Shown here piece after piece: positions 14,467-21,588 of a stretch of 64,000 nucleotides of DNA; positions within the stretch are counted from its first letter, which is position 1; every line of letters begins with the position of its first letter. The translations under genes were made by a program, and so were the position numbers. The notes under the pieces were generated by a model that saw only the letters and a program-made list of their open reading frames with translations, made no database searches and was not told the origin of the DNA. The stretch is from Roseomonas marmotae (lineage in GTDB: Bacteria > Pseudomonadota > Alphaproteobacteria > Acetobacterales > Acetobacteraceae): assembly GCF_017654485.1 (NCBI RefSeq), contig NZ_CP061093.1:38715-102714 (forward strand). The letters are read 5' to 3'.

Positions 14467-16896
14467 ATGCGCCGCTCCCTGCTGCTGGCCTCGACGCTGC
14501 TGACCCAGGCGGCGCTGCTGTCCCTGCCCGCCGCCGCCCAGCCGGTGCCGGCCGTAATGACCGAGACCGCGGCGGTGCGGCTGCGGAGCGGGCAGCATGC
14601 CGACCGCGGCCGCGTGGTGCTGCATCTCGGCAAGATCCCGGCACACACTATGCGAAAAACAAGCAATGGGTTCGAGCTGCGGCTCCGCGGCCGGCATCGC
14701 CTCGACCTCGCGGGCACCCGCCCGCTACGCGAGGTCGCGGGCCTGGAAGCGCGGCAGGAGGGGGAGGAAACGGTGCTGCTGCTGCGCGGCCCCGCGATCC
14801 AGGCTGAGACCGGATCCTTCGACGGCATGCTCTATATCGACCTGCGCGCCAGCCCCCCGGGGTTGGAGGCGGCTCAGCGGAAGCTGCTGGAGGACGCCGT
14901 GCGGCTGAAGCTGATGCGGCCGGAACAGGCCGAGGCGCTGCTGCATGCAGCCCGTGGTGGAGAGACGCAGCCGGCAGCCACCCTGCCGCGCCCGCCCGAG
15001 CCCGCCGGACCGCAAGCCGCCGCCGCACTGCCGCCGCCCCCGAAGGCGACCGGCGATGATTTCGCGGCCCTGCGGGAAGCGGTGATCGCCAAGCTCGCCG
15101 TGCTGAACGGCCTGCGCCCTGCCGATATGCTGCCTTCGGCACCGTCACCGTCACCGTCTCAGCCCGCCACGCCAGCCCTGGTTTCAGGCCCGCCGGCGGC
15201 GGCTGCCCCTGCGCCTCCTCCCCCCGCACCTCCTCCCCCCCCGCCGCCGCCACTGCCTGCCCCTTCCTGCCCCGCCACCTTCTCCCTGCGGGGATGGACA
15301 GGCCCGCAGAGCTTCGCCGAGGCCCTGCCGGCGCTGCGCGCGGCCCTGGCACGCTCCGACCAGGGCACCACGGAAGCCGTCGCGCTGGCGGAATTCTATG
15401 CCGGCCATGAACTGGCACGGGAGGCGCTGGTGGTGCTGGAAGGCGCCAGGGGCGAGGCCCCCGCCGGCCTGCTGCGGGAGCGGCTGGAACGGGTGCGCGA
15501 TGTCGCCACGCTGCTGCTGGGCCGCCCCATTCCGCCCCATTCCCCGCTGCTGGCCCCGGCCGCCGATTGCCAGCGGGAGGATCTGCCGCTGTGGCAGGCG
15601 CTCGCCGCCATGGCCGGCGATGGCGCGGCCCTGGCGCCGTTGGCCCCCCGCGCCCGCGCCGCGCTGCGGGAGGTGCCGCAGGCGCTGCGCCTGTCTTTTG
15701 TGCAGCGGCTGGCCGATGCGGTGGAGAATGACCCGGCCACGCTGCGCATCCTGCTTGGCGCCATCCGCGCCGATACCGGGCTCAGCCCCACCCAGGCGGC
15801 GGCGCGCAACTGGCAGTATGCGCGCCTCGCCCGGCAGGAAGGCAACCGGGCGGATGAGCAGCAATATCTGGAACAGGCGCTGCGTGGCGGTGGCCGCAGC
15901 CTGCCGGAGATCCAGGCCCGTGCCCGGCTGGCGGCGCTGAACCTGGGCCGCCCGGGCGCCGAGGGCCGGCGGGCGGAGGCGCAGATCAACGATACCCTCC
16001 GCACCTATCGCTACGAAGCGCTGGGGGAGGAAGCCGCCATGGCCTATGCCGACCGCCTGCTGGAGCAGGGGGCGCTGGGCGCCGCCCTGGCGGTGGCCGA
16101 TGGCGCCAGCCAGGCCTCGGCGCGTCCGGGCGTGGAAAGCCGCGGCGCGCGTCTGGCCGCCACGGCGCTGCGCCGCCTGCTGGCCAACCCCGCCCCGGAT
16201 GGCCAGCACCTGCCGCCGCCGGATGAGCGGCTGGGCCTCTTCTGGCAGTATGAGGGCTATGCCACTCCGGGCGAGCGCGGCGACGACATCCGCCTGGCCG
16301 CCGTGACCCTGCTGCTGCGCCAGGGCCTGGCCGAGACGGCGCGCGACCTGGCGCAGCAGATCACCCCCGCGACGATGCAGAGGCCAGAGGCCATGCTGCT
16401 GCTGGCGCGGGTGGAGGCCCTGGCGGCGCAGGGCGATCCCCGGCGCGCGCTGGCGCTGCTGGCCAGCCTGCCGCCCGACGAGGCCAGCCGCCGCGTCGCC
16501 GCCGAGGCCCTGGCCCGGCTGGGACGGATGGAAGAGGCGGCAGCGCAGCTCGAGGGGCTGCGCGACACCGGCGACCTCTCCCGCCGGGCGGAACTGCTTT
16601 TCCAGGCCCGGTCCTGGCGTGCCGCCGGCGCGGCCTATGGCGCCCTGCTGCGCGACCCGGCCCTGCCCGCTCCCGCGCGGGAGGAGGCCACGGCGCGGCT
16701 GGCCACCGCCGCCGCCCTGGCGCGGCAGAAGGCCGATGTACCGGCCGAGTTGCTGGCGCCGGAAACCGGGAGCGCGGCCATGCTGCGCCTGACCGACGCC
16801 CCGCCTTCCTCCACCAGCGGAATCGGCGGGCTGCATGGCGCCCTCGCCCGCAGCCGGGAGATCGAGGCCCTGCTGCCATCCGAAGGGCTCCGCTGA
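14467..16896 (+). CDS. Large exported Pro-rich, helical-repeat protein of the motor operon
   Basis: 809 residues, between motA and flgF. A signal peptide (about 1-24, ending AAAQ) is followed by a beta-rich domain (about 35-125: RGRVVLHLGKIPAHTMRKTSNGFELRLRGRHRLDLAG), which resembles AMIN-type envelope-binding modules. A low-complexity Ala/Pro linker follows, with long proline runs near residues 245-265. From about 270 on it is almost wholly helical, with repeat-like pairs rich in Ala, Leu and Arg (TPR-like look: ALLLARVEALAAQGDPRRALALLASLPPDEASRRVAAEALARLGR). I do not know a characterised family. A periplasmic scaffold for stators or rod is a reasonable guess from its partners. Confidence 0.7.
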   Translation: MRRSLLLASTLLTQAALLSLPAAAQPVPAVMTETAAVRLRSGQHADRGRVVLHLGKIPAHTMRKTSNGFELRLRGRHRLDLAGTRPLREVAGLEARQEGEETVLLLRGPAIQAETGSFDGMLYIDLRASPPGLEAAQRKLLEDAVRLKLMRPEQAEALLHAARGGETQPAATLPRPPEPAGPQAAAALPPPPKATGDDFAALREAVIAKLAVLNGLRPADMLPSAPSPSPSQPATPALVSGPPAAAAPAPPPPAPPPPPPPPLPAPSCPATFSLRGWTGPQSFAEALPALRAALARSDQGTTEAVALAEFYAGHELAREALVVLEGARGEAPAGLLRERLERVRDVATLLLGRPIPPHSPLLAPAADCQREDLPLWQALAAMAGDGAALAPLAPRARAALREVPQALRLSFVQRLADAVENDPATLRILLGAIRADTGLSPTQAAARNWQYARLARQEGNRADEQQYLEQALRGGGRSLPEIQARARLAALNLGRPGAEGRRAEAQINDTLRTYRYEALGEEAAMAYADRLLEQGALGAALAVADGASQASARPGVESRGARLAATALRRLLANPAPDGQHLPPPDERLGLFWQYEGYATPGERGDDIRLAAVTLLLRQGLAETARDLAQQITPATMQRPEAMLLLARVEALAAQGDPRRALALLASLPPDEASRRVAAEALARLGRMEEAAAQLEGLRDTGDLSRRAELLFQARSWRAAGAAYGALLRDPALPAPAREEATARLATAAALARQKADVPAELLAPETGSAAMLRLTDAPPSSTSGIGGLHGALARSREIEALLPSEGLR

Positions 16897-16897
16897 G

Positions 16898-17653
16898 ATG
16901 GAAGGTCCCGGCATCATCGGCCTCTCCGGCCAGATGGCACTGCGCCAGCAGCTGGATGTGGTGGCCAACAACATCGCCAATGCCAGCACCACCGCCTATC
17001 GGGGCGACCGCATGCTCTTCCAGTCGCATATCAGCAGGCTGGATGTGCCGGGGCGCGAGGTCGCCTTTGTGCAGGACCGTGCCACCTATCTGGATAGCCG
17101 CCCCGGCAGCGTCGCCTCCACCGGCAATCCGCTGGATGTGGCGATCGACGGCAATGCCTTTCTGGCGGTGGAGCGGCCCGGCGATGCCGGGCGCGGCTAT
17201 ACGCGCGACGGCAGGCTGCGTATCGCGCCCGACAATGGCCTGGTCGATATCGCCGGCCGTCCGGTGCTGGATGAGGGCGGCGGCCGGATCCTGATGCCCG
17301 AGCGCTTCTCGAGCATTGAGATCCGCGCCGACGGCACCTTGCTCGCCGTCAATGAAGGCCGGACGGAACAGGTGGCGCGTATCGGCCTGTTCCAGGCCGC
17401 CGAGCCCCGCGCCATCCGCAAGGCCGGCGACGGGCTGCTGGAAATTCCCGAAGGCGATGCGCGCCCGCTCGACCCTGCCTTGCGCGAGGCGCGGCTGGTG
17501 CAGGGCGCGCTGGAAGGCTCCAGCGTGCAGCCCATCACTGAGATCGCCAGTCTCACCGCGTTGCAGCGCGCCTATGACAGCGTGCAGCGCATCGTCGCGG
17601 ATGACGACAGCCGCATCCGCAGGATGATCGAGGCGCTGGGGCGCCCGAACTGA
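16898..17653 (+). CDS. flgF: Flagellar proximal rod protein FlgF
   Basis: Axial rod subunit exported through the flagellar gate. 251 residues. The rod signature QLDVVANNIANASTTAYRGDRMLF lies at about 17-40. The core has GNPLDVAIDGNAFLAVERPGDAGRGYTRDGRLRIAPDNGLVDIAGRPVLDEGG. The C-terminal SSVQPITEIASLTALQRAYDSVQRIVADDDSRIRRMIEALGRPN closes the coiled coil typical of FlgF. It starts one base after the stop of the large upstream gene, so the two are coupled. flgG follows after 25 bases. Confidence 0.95.
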   Translation: MEGPGIIGLSGQMALRQQLDVVANNIANASTTAYRGDRMLFQSHISRLDVPGREVAFVQDRATYLDSRPGSVASTGNPLDVAIDGNAFLAVERPGDAGRGYTRDGRLRIAPDNGLVDIAGRPVLDEGGGRILMPERFSSIEIRADGTLLAVNEGRTEQVARIGLFQAAEPRAIRKAGDGLLEIPEGDARPLDPALREARLVQGALEGSSVQPITEIASLTALQRAYDSVQRIVADDDSRIRRMIEALGRPN

Positions 17654-17678
17654 ACCGCATCAGCCAGGAGAGATCACC

Positions 17679-18461
17679 ATGCGCGCCATGAGCATCGCAG
17701 CCACCGGCATGCAGGCCCAGCAGACGAATGTCGAGGTCATTGCCAACAATATCGCCAATGTCTCCACCACCGCCTTCGCCCGCCGCAAGGCGGAATTCCA
17801 GGACCTGATCTACCAGTCCTCCGAACGCGTCGGCTCCTCCTCCTCAGAGGCAGGCACGGTGCTGCCGGTGGGCACGCAGATCGGCCTGGGCACGCGCAAC
17901 GCGGCGGTCAACCGCGTCACCCTGCAGGGCACGCTGACGGAAACCGGCAACAAATACGATCTGGCGCTGGAGGGGCGCGGCTATTTCGGCATCACCCTGC
18001 CCGACGGTACCATGGCTTATACGCGCGACGGCAGCTTCAAGCTCTCGCCCGAGGGGCAGATCGTCACGACCGAAGGCTACCCGCTGGAGCCCGCCATCAC
18101 CGTCCCGCAGGACGCCAAGGATGTGACCATCAACCAGGCGGGCGAGGTCATCATCACCGAGGCCGGCGGGCAGCAGCAGAATGCGGGGCGCATCGCCCTC
18201 TATCTCTTCGCCAACGAGGCGGGGCTGGAAGCGACGGGCGGCAACAAGTTCCTGGAGACCGAGGCGTCCGGCCAGCCCAATGCGGGCCTGCCCTCGGACC
18301 CCGGCTATGCCAAGCTGCGGCAGAGCTACCTGGAAGCCTCCAATGTGAATGTGGTGCAGGAGATCACGCAGCTGATCCAGGCACAGCGGGCCTATGAGAT
18401 GAACTCGAAGGTCATCGAGGCCAGCGACCAGATGATGCAGACCGCCAACAACGTCCGGTAA
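17679..18461 (+). CDS. flgG: Flagellar distal rod protein FlgG
   Basis: Subunit of the distal rod that drives through peptidoglycan and outer membrane. 260 residues, the usual length. N-terminal MRAMSIAATGMQAQQTNVEVIANNIANVSTTAFARRKAEFQDLIYQ is the FlgG start. The typical FlgG phrase AGTVLPVGTQIGLGTRNAAVNRVTLQGTLTETGNKYDLALEGRGYF follows. The C-terminus has SDPGYAKLRQSYLEASNVNVVQEITQLIQAQRAYEMNSKVIEASDQMMQTANNVR. Operon order flgF-flgG-flgA-flgH is classical for alphaproteobacteria. Confidence 0.97.
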   Translation: MRAMSIAATGMQAQQTNVEVIANNIANVSTTAFARRKAEFQDLIYQSSERVGSSSSEAGTVLPVGTQIGLGTRNAAVNRVTLQGTLTETGNKYDLALEGRGYFGITLPDGTMAYTRDGSFKLSPEGQIVTTEGYPLEPAITVPQDAKDVTINQAGEVIITEAGGQQQNAGRIALYLFANEAGLEATGGNKFLETEASGQPNAGLPSDPGYAKLRQSYLEASNVNVVQEITQLIQAQRAYEMNSKVIEASDQMMQTANNVR

Positions 18462-18473
18462 AGGAGACGAAGG

Positions 18474-18923
18474 ATGCGCGCCTTTCCCATCGGCGCGGCG
18501 CTGCTGGCGGCGTCGCTCTGCCATCTGCCCCCGGCCCATTCGCGCGAGGTCTGGCACGCCATGCGCGACCTGCAGCCGGGCGACCTGCTGCGGCCCCAGG
18601 ATATCGACCCGGCCGAGCCGCGCCGCGACAGCACGGGCTTCATCGAGGCCAGCCAGGACATCGTCGGGCAGGAGGTGAAGCGCCGCATCCGTGCCGGCAC
18701 CGCCATCCCCGCCCGCGCCATCGGCGAGCGCGCGCTGGTGCGGGCCAGCCAGCCGGTGCGCGTCTTCTGGAAGGCCGGCGGCCTGTCGCTGGAGATGCAG
18801 GGTAAGGCACTGGAGGACGGGCCGCTGGGCAGGGAGATCCGTGTCCATAATCCCGGCAGTGGCCGCACCATTCGCGCCCAGGTCGTCTCCGAGGGCACGG
18901 CCGAGATTCTGGGCGCACCCTGA
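18474..18923 (+). CDS. flgA: P-ring assembly chaperone FlgA (short form)
   Basis: Periplasmic chaperone for FlgI (P ring). 149 residues, close to half the length of enterobacterial FlgA plus leader, as in many alphaproteobacteria. A signal peptide (about 1-22) is followed by a SAF-type domain: MRDLQPGDLLRPQDID (about 30-45) and IVGQEVKRRIRAGTAIPARAIGERALV, then a second part with GKALEDGPLGREIRVHNPGSGRTIRAQVVSEGTAEI, a typical FlgA ending. It follows flgG after 12 bases. flgI is not seen next to it. Confidence 0.9.
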   Translation: MRAFPIGAALLAASLCHLPPAHSREVWHAMRDLQPGDLLRPQDIDPAEPRRDSTGFIEASQDIVGQEVKRRIRAGTAIPARAIGERALVRASQPVRVFWKAGGLSLEMQGKALEDGPLGREIRVHNPGSGRTIRAQVVSEGTAEILGAP

Positions 18924-18927
18924 TTTC

Positions 18928-18938
18928 TGCGAAAATAC
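18928..18938 (+). promoter_or_regulatory. TGCGAAAATAC motif before flgH
   Basis: Between the flgA stop and the flgH ATG, 17 bases before the start codon. It is the recurring flagellar motif within an operon, so it may act at an internal promoter or at the RNA level. Confidence 0.35.
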
Positions 18939-18954
18939 AGGAAAGGACACGGGG

Positions 18955-19722
18955 ATGACGACGACCGCGGCACGCCCATCGGCGGCACGCGCCCTGGCGG
19001 TGGCCGGACTGCTGCTGACGCTCGCCGCCTGCGACAGCTGGGGGCATATCCAGCGCCCGCCACCGATCTCGGCTCCCGGCTCGCTGGACGGCATCCCCGC
19101 GGCGGGGGAGCCGGACAGCCCGCTGGCCGTCGCCACGCGTCCGCGGCTGGAAGGCACCGGACCCACCGCGCCGGGCTCGCTCTGGCGCCCGGGCAGCCGC
19201 ACCTTCTTCCGGGACCAGCGGGCCCGCGCGGCGGGCGACCTGCTGACCGTGGAGATCGAGATCGACGACAGCGCGCAATTTGACAACAAGACCGATCTCG
19301 ACCGCGATACCACGCAAAGCCTGAAGCTGCCGGCGCTCTTCGGCCTGCAGGGCTATCTCTCCCGCGCCTTCGGCGGCAGCACCGACCCGGCGCTGAGCGT
19401 CGGCGGCGGCAGCAGCACCAGTGGGGAGGGCAGGGTACGGCGCACCGAGAAGATCCGCCTGCAGGTGGCGGCGACGGTGGTGCGCGTGCTGGCCAGCGGC
19501 AATCTGGAGATTGCCGGCTCGCAGGAAATCCGAGTCAATGACGAGCTGCGGGAATTGCAGCTGCGCGGCCTCGTGCGGCCGGAGGATATCCGTCCGAACA
19601 ACCGCATCGCCTCCGAGAAGATCGCCGAGGCCCGCATCTCCTATGGCGGGCGCGGCACCTCCTCCGACATGCTGCGGCCGCGTTGGGGCCAGCAGGTGCT
19701 GGACCGCGTGCTGCCCTACTGA
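18955..19722 (+). CDS. flgH: Flagellar L-ring lipoprotein FlgH
   Basis: Outer-membrane L-ring subunit. 255 residues. A lipoprotein signal ends in the lipobox LAAC (Cys about 27). Then PGSLWRPGSRTFFRDQRARAAGDLLTVEIEIDDSAQFDNKTD is the FlgH core, and VLASGNLEIAGSQEIRVNDELRELQLRGLVRPEDIRPNNRIASEKIAEARISYGGRG matches the family C-terminus. The start at 18955 gives a proper basic n-region. It ends three bases into the convergent downstream gene, sharing stop-codon sequence. Confidence 0.95.
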   Translation: MTTTAARPSAARALAVAGLLLTLAACDSWGHIQRPPPISAPGSLDGIPAAGEPDSPLAVATRPRLEGTGPTAPGSLWRPGSRTFFRDQRARAAGDLLTVEIEIDDSAQFDNKTDLDRDTTQSLKLPALFGLQGYLSRAFGGSTDPALSVGGGSSTSGEGRVRRTEKIRLQVAATVVRVLASGNLEIAGSQEIRVNDELRELQLRGLVRPEDIRPNNRIASEKIAEARISYGGRGTSSDMLRPRWGQQVLDRVLPY

Positions 19723-20267
19723 TAGCGGGCGGCGGCGGCATCCAGCGCAGCGCACAGCCGTTCGGCGGTCGCGGCCTCCAGACCGCTGGCCAGCAGCAGG
19801 GGCGGCGCACCGTCCCGCCGCTCCTGCCACAGCCGCGCCTCGGCAGCGCGCTGGCGGGCGGCGACGGCGGCGGCCAGCCCATGGATGCCGGTGGCGCCGG
19901 CAGGTGGCGCGGTCTCCGGCCGCTCCACCCGGCGCCCGGCCAGGGCATCCCACGACGGGCGCTCGCCCCGGACTTCCAGCCCGGCATCATCCAGCCGCAG
20001 GGTCACGGCCCGGCGCCCGCGCAAGGCACGCCGCAGCGCCCCGCCCGCCAAGGCCAGGATCAGCAGCGCGCAGCCGGCCGCGGTGAGGGAGAGCGGATCG
20101 CGCCGCCCGGGATTCAGCAGCACCGCCAGGGCCGGCAGGCCGAAGAGCCCGCCCAGCAGCACGGCGGCGGCGATGAAGCCGGGTTCGGGCTTGGCCGGGC
20201 GGATCTCGAAGAGCGTGGCATTGCCTTCGGCGCGGATGGTGAAGCGGCTGCTCTCGGTCCGTGGCAT
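19716..20267 (-). CDS. Unknown two-helix membrane protein
   Basis: 183 residues from the ATG at 20267. The short N-terminal beta-rich stretch (RFTIRAEGNATLFEIRPAKPE) is followed by two membrane helices (about 27-47 and 55-77: GFIAAAVLLGGLFGLPALAVLL and PLSLTAAGCALLILALAGGALRRAL). A soluble part with VTLRLDDAGLEVRGERPSWDAL resembles the start of a PH-like membrane-associated domain. The C-terminus is helical and Ala-rich. Convergent with flgH and overlapping its end by seven bases. No family assigned. Confidence 0.5.
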   Translation of the reverse strand: MPRTESSRFTIRAEGNATLFEIRPAKPEPGFIAAAVLLGGLFGLPALAVLLNPGRRDPLSLTAAGCALLILALAGGALRRALRGRRAVTLRLDDAGLEVRGERPSWDALAGRRVERPETAPPAGATGIHGLAAAVAARQRAAEARLWQERRDGAPPLLLASGLEAATAERLCAALDAAAARYQ

Positions 20268-20387
20268 CGGCTCGGTCTTGGCTTTTTTGGAGGCTAGCGC
20301 GGAACGATGATGGCGGCGAGAGCGCCTTTGCGCTTGCATACCGGCCGGCAAATCATTGCCATGCCTGCATCCCCGCCCAGGAGCCCG

Positions 20388-21521
20388 ATGATGACCGGCG
20401 ACCCGCCGCAGGACAGCTGGCCCAGTTCGCCCTGGGAGGGAGAGGAGGAGGCGCCGCGTCCTCCCTGGGCCAGTGGCCCCGCCCCGGCGGCGCCGCTGCC
20501 CGCCGAGGCGCTGTTGCGCCCGCTGGCCGAGGCGGAGGATGCGCTCTCCCGCCTTGATGCCCTGGCGGGGGCCGCGGCGCCAGCGGTGCAGGCCGGTCTC
20601 GCGGCCCGGATGGCGCTGGCGGAGGCGGCCGGCTGGCTGGCGGTCGAGGAGATCTGGGTGCATCCGCGCGACCTGGCGCTGCGCGAGGCGCGGCTGACCG
20701 GCTCCACCGCGGCCGCCCTGGCGGGGGAGAGGCTGGCCGCCGCCCTGCCCTCCACCTTGCGGGAGGCCGAGGCCGCGCCGGCCGAGCCTCCCGCCGATGC
20801 CGCGATCGAGCAGGGCCTGGCCCTGGCCCGCGTCCTGCGCCGGCTGGCGACCCTGCAGACCGTCGATCCACTCGATTCCGCCGAGGCCTTCTCCCATGCC
20901 ATCGGCCCGCTGGGGCCGGCGCTCTGGCCGGCCGCCTCCCACGTCCCGGGCGTGGCGGCGCCGGATTTCGCCCAATGGCGCGCGGGCTTCCTGAAGGCCG
21001 GGGAAGATGCGCCGGCCCTGCTGGCCGCCGCGCGCGGCGCCGCCGCCTGGGCGCGCGAGGCCGCCGAGGCCGATCCGGCCCGCCCCGGCGCCTTGCAGGC
21101 CCTGCTGGTGGCGGCAGTGCTGGTCAAGCGGCGCGGCCGGCTGCGGCATGTGCCCTTGCCCTTCTGGTGCGCCTTCACCGGGCGGATGCGGCGGCAGCGT
21201 CCGCGCCTGCAACAGCCCGGCTGGCCCCTGGCCTTCCTGGATGAGGTGGCGGAGGGCGCGCGGCGGGGTCTCTCGGAACTGGACCGGCTGAATGCCGCCG
21301 CCGCCCGCGCCGCCGCCCTGGCCGCGAAGGAGCGCAGTCACGGCCAGGCCGGCAAGGCCGCTGAGATCGCGCTGCGCCAGCCCGTGCTGACGGCGGCTGG
21401 GCTGGCGGCGCAGCTGGGTGCCACACCCCAGGGGGCGCTGCTGATCATCAAGCGGCTGATGGCCGCGGGCATCCTGCGCGAGGCCACGGGCCGCGCCAGC
21501 TTCCGCGCCTTCGTGGTCTGA
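20388..21521 (+). CDS. DUF1612/HTH protein of the RHE_PE00001 type
   Basis: 377 residues, started at the first of two ATGs behind a good AGGAG site. The opening core is PLAEAEDALSRLDALAG (about 47-63), then MALAEAAGWLAVEEIWVHPRDLALREARLTGS. A Pro/Ala helical middle follows, and the last ~60 residues read like a winged helix (LTAAGLAAQLGATPQGALLIIKRLMAAGILREATGRASFRAFVV). This order matches what I remember of the RHE_PE00001 family, with DUF1612 and an HTH_13 end, often found on plasmids of alphaproteobacteria. It may control neighbours through DNA binding. Role unknown. Confidence 0.6.
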   Translation: MMTGDPPQDSWPSSPWEGEEEAPRPPWASGPAPAAPLPAEALLRPLAEAEDALSRLDALAGAAAPAVQAGLAARMALAEAAGWLAVEEIWVHPRDLALREARLTGSTAAALAGERLAAALPSTLREAEAAPAEPPADAAIEQGLALARVLRRLATLQTVDPLDSAEAFSHAIGPLGPALWPAASHVPGVAAPDFAQWRAGFLKAGEDAPALLAAARGAAAWAREAAEADPARPGALQALLVAAVLVKRRGRLRHVPLPFWCAFTGRMRRQRPRLQQPGWPLAFLDEVAEGARRGLSELDRLNAAAARAAALAAKERSHGQAGKAAEIALRQPVLTAAGLAAQLGATPQGALLIIKRLMAAGILREATGRASFRAFVV

Positions 21522-21562
21522 GCCTCGGCCTTGCGGCCAGATGGCTGGCCGCGCTAGCCTCA

Positions 21563-21572
21563 TGCGAAATTC
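21563..21572 (+). promoter_or_regulatory. TGCGAAATTC motif before the glycosyltransferase gene
   Basis: Lies 26 bases before the chosen start at 21589 and 41 bases after the upstream stop. It is a diverged copy of the recurring motif, at the head of the putative glycan cassette. Confidence 0.35.
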
Positions 21573-21588
21573 TATGACGGAGCGGCGG

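Noticed and set aside
13460..14644. Long minus-strand extension upstream of the transglycosylase, opposite motA
   Set aside because: motA on the plus strand is unmistakable; the extension has no protein-like sequence and the ATG at 13459 fits the catalytic domain.
15184..15270. Proline-codon run in the 809-residue gene as a DNA repeat or frameshift site
   Set aside because: It is a normal Pro/Ala linker within an intact frame.
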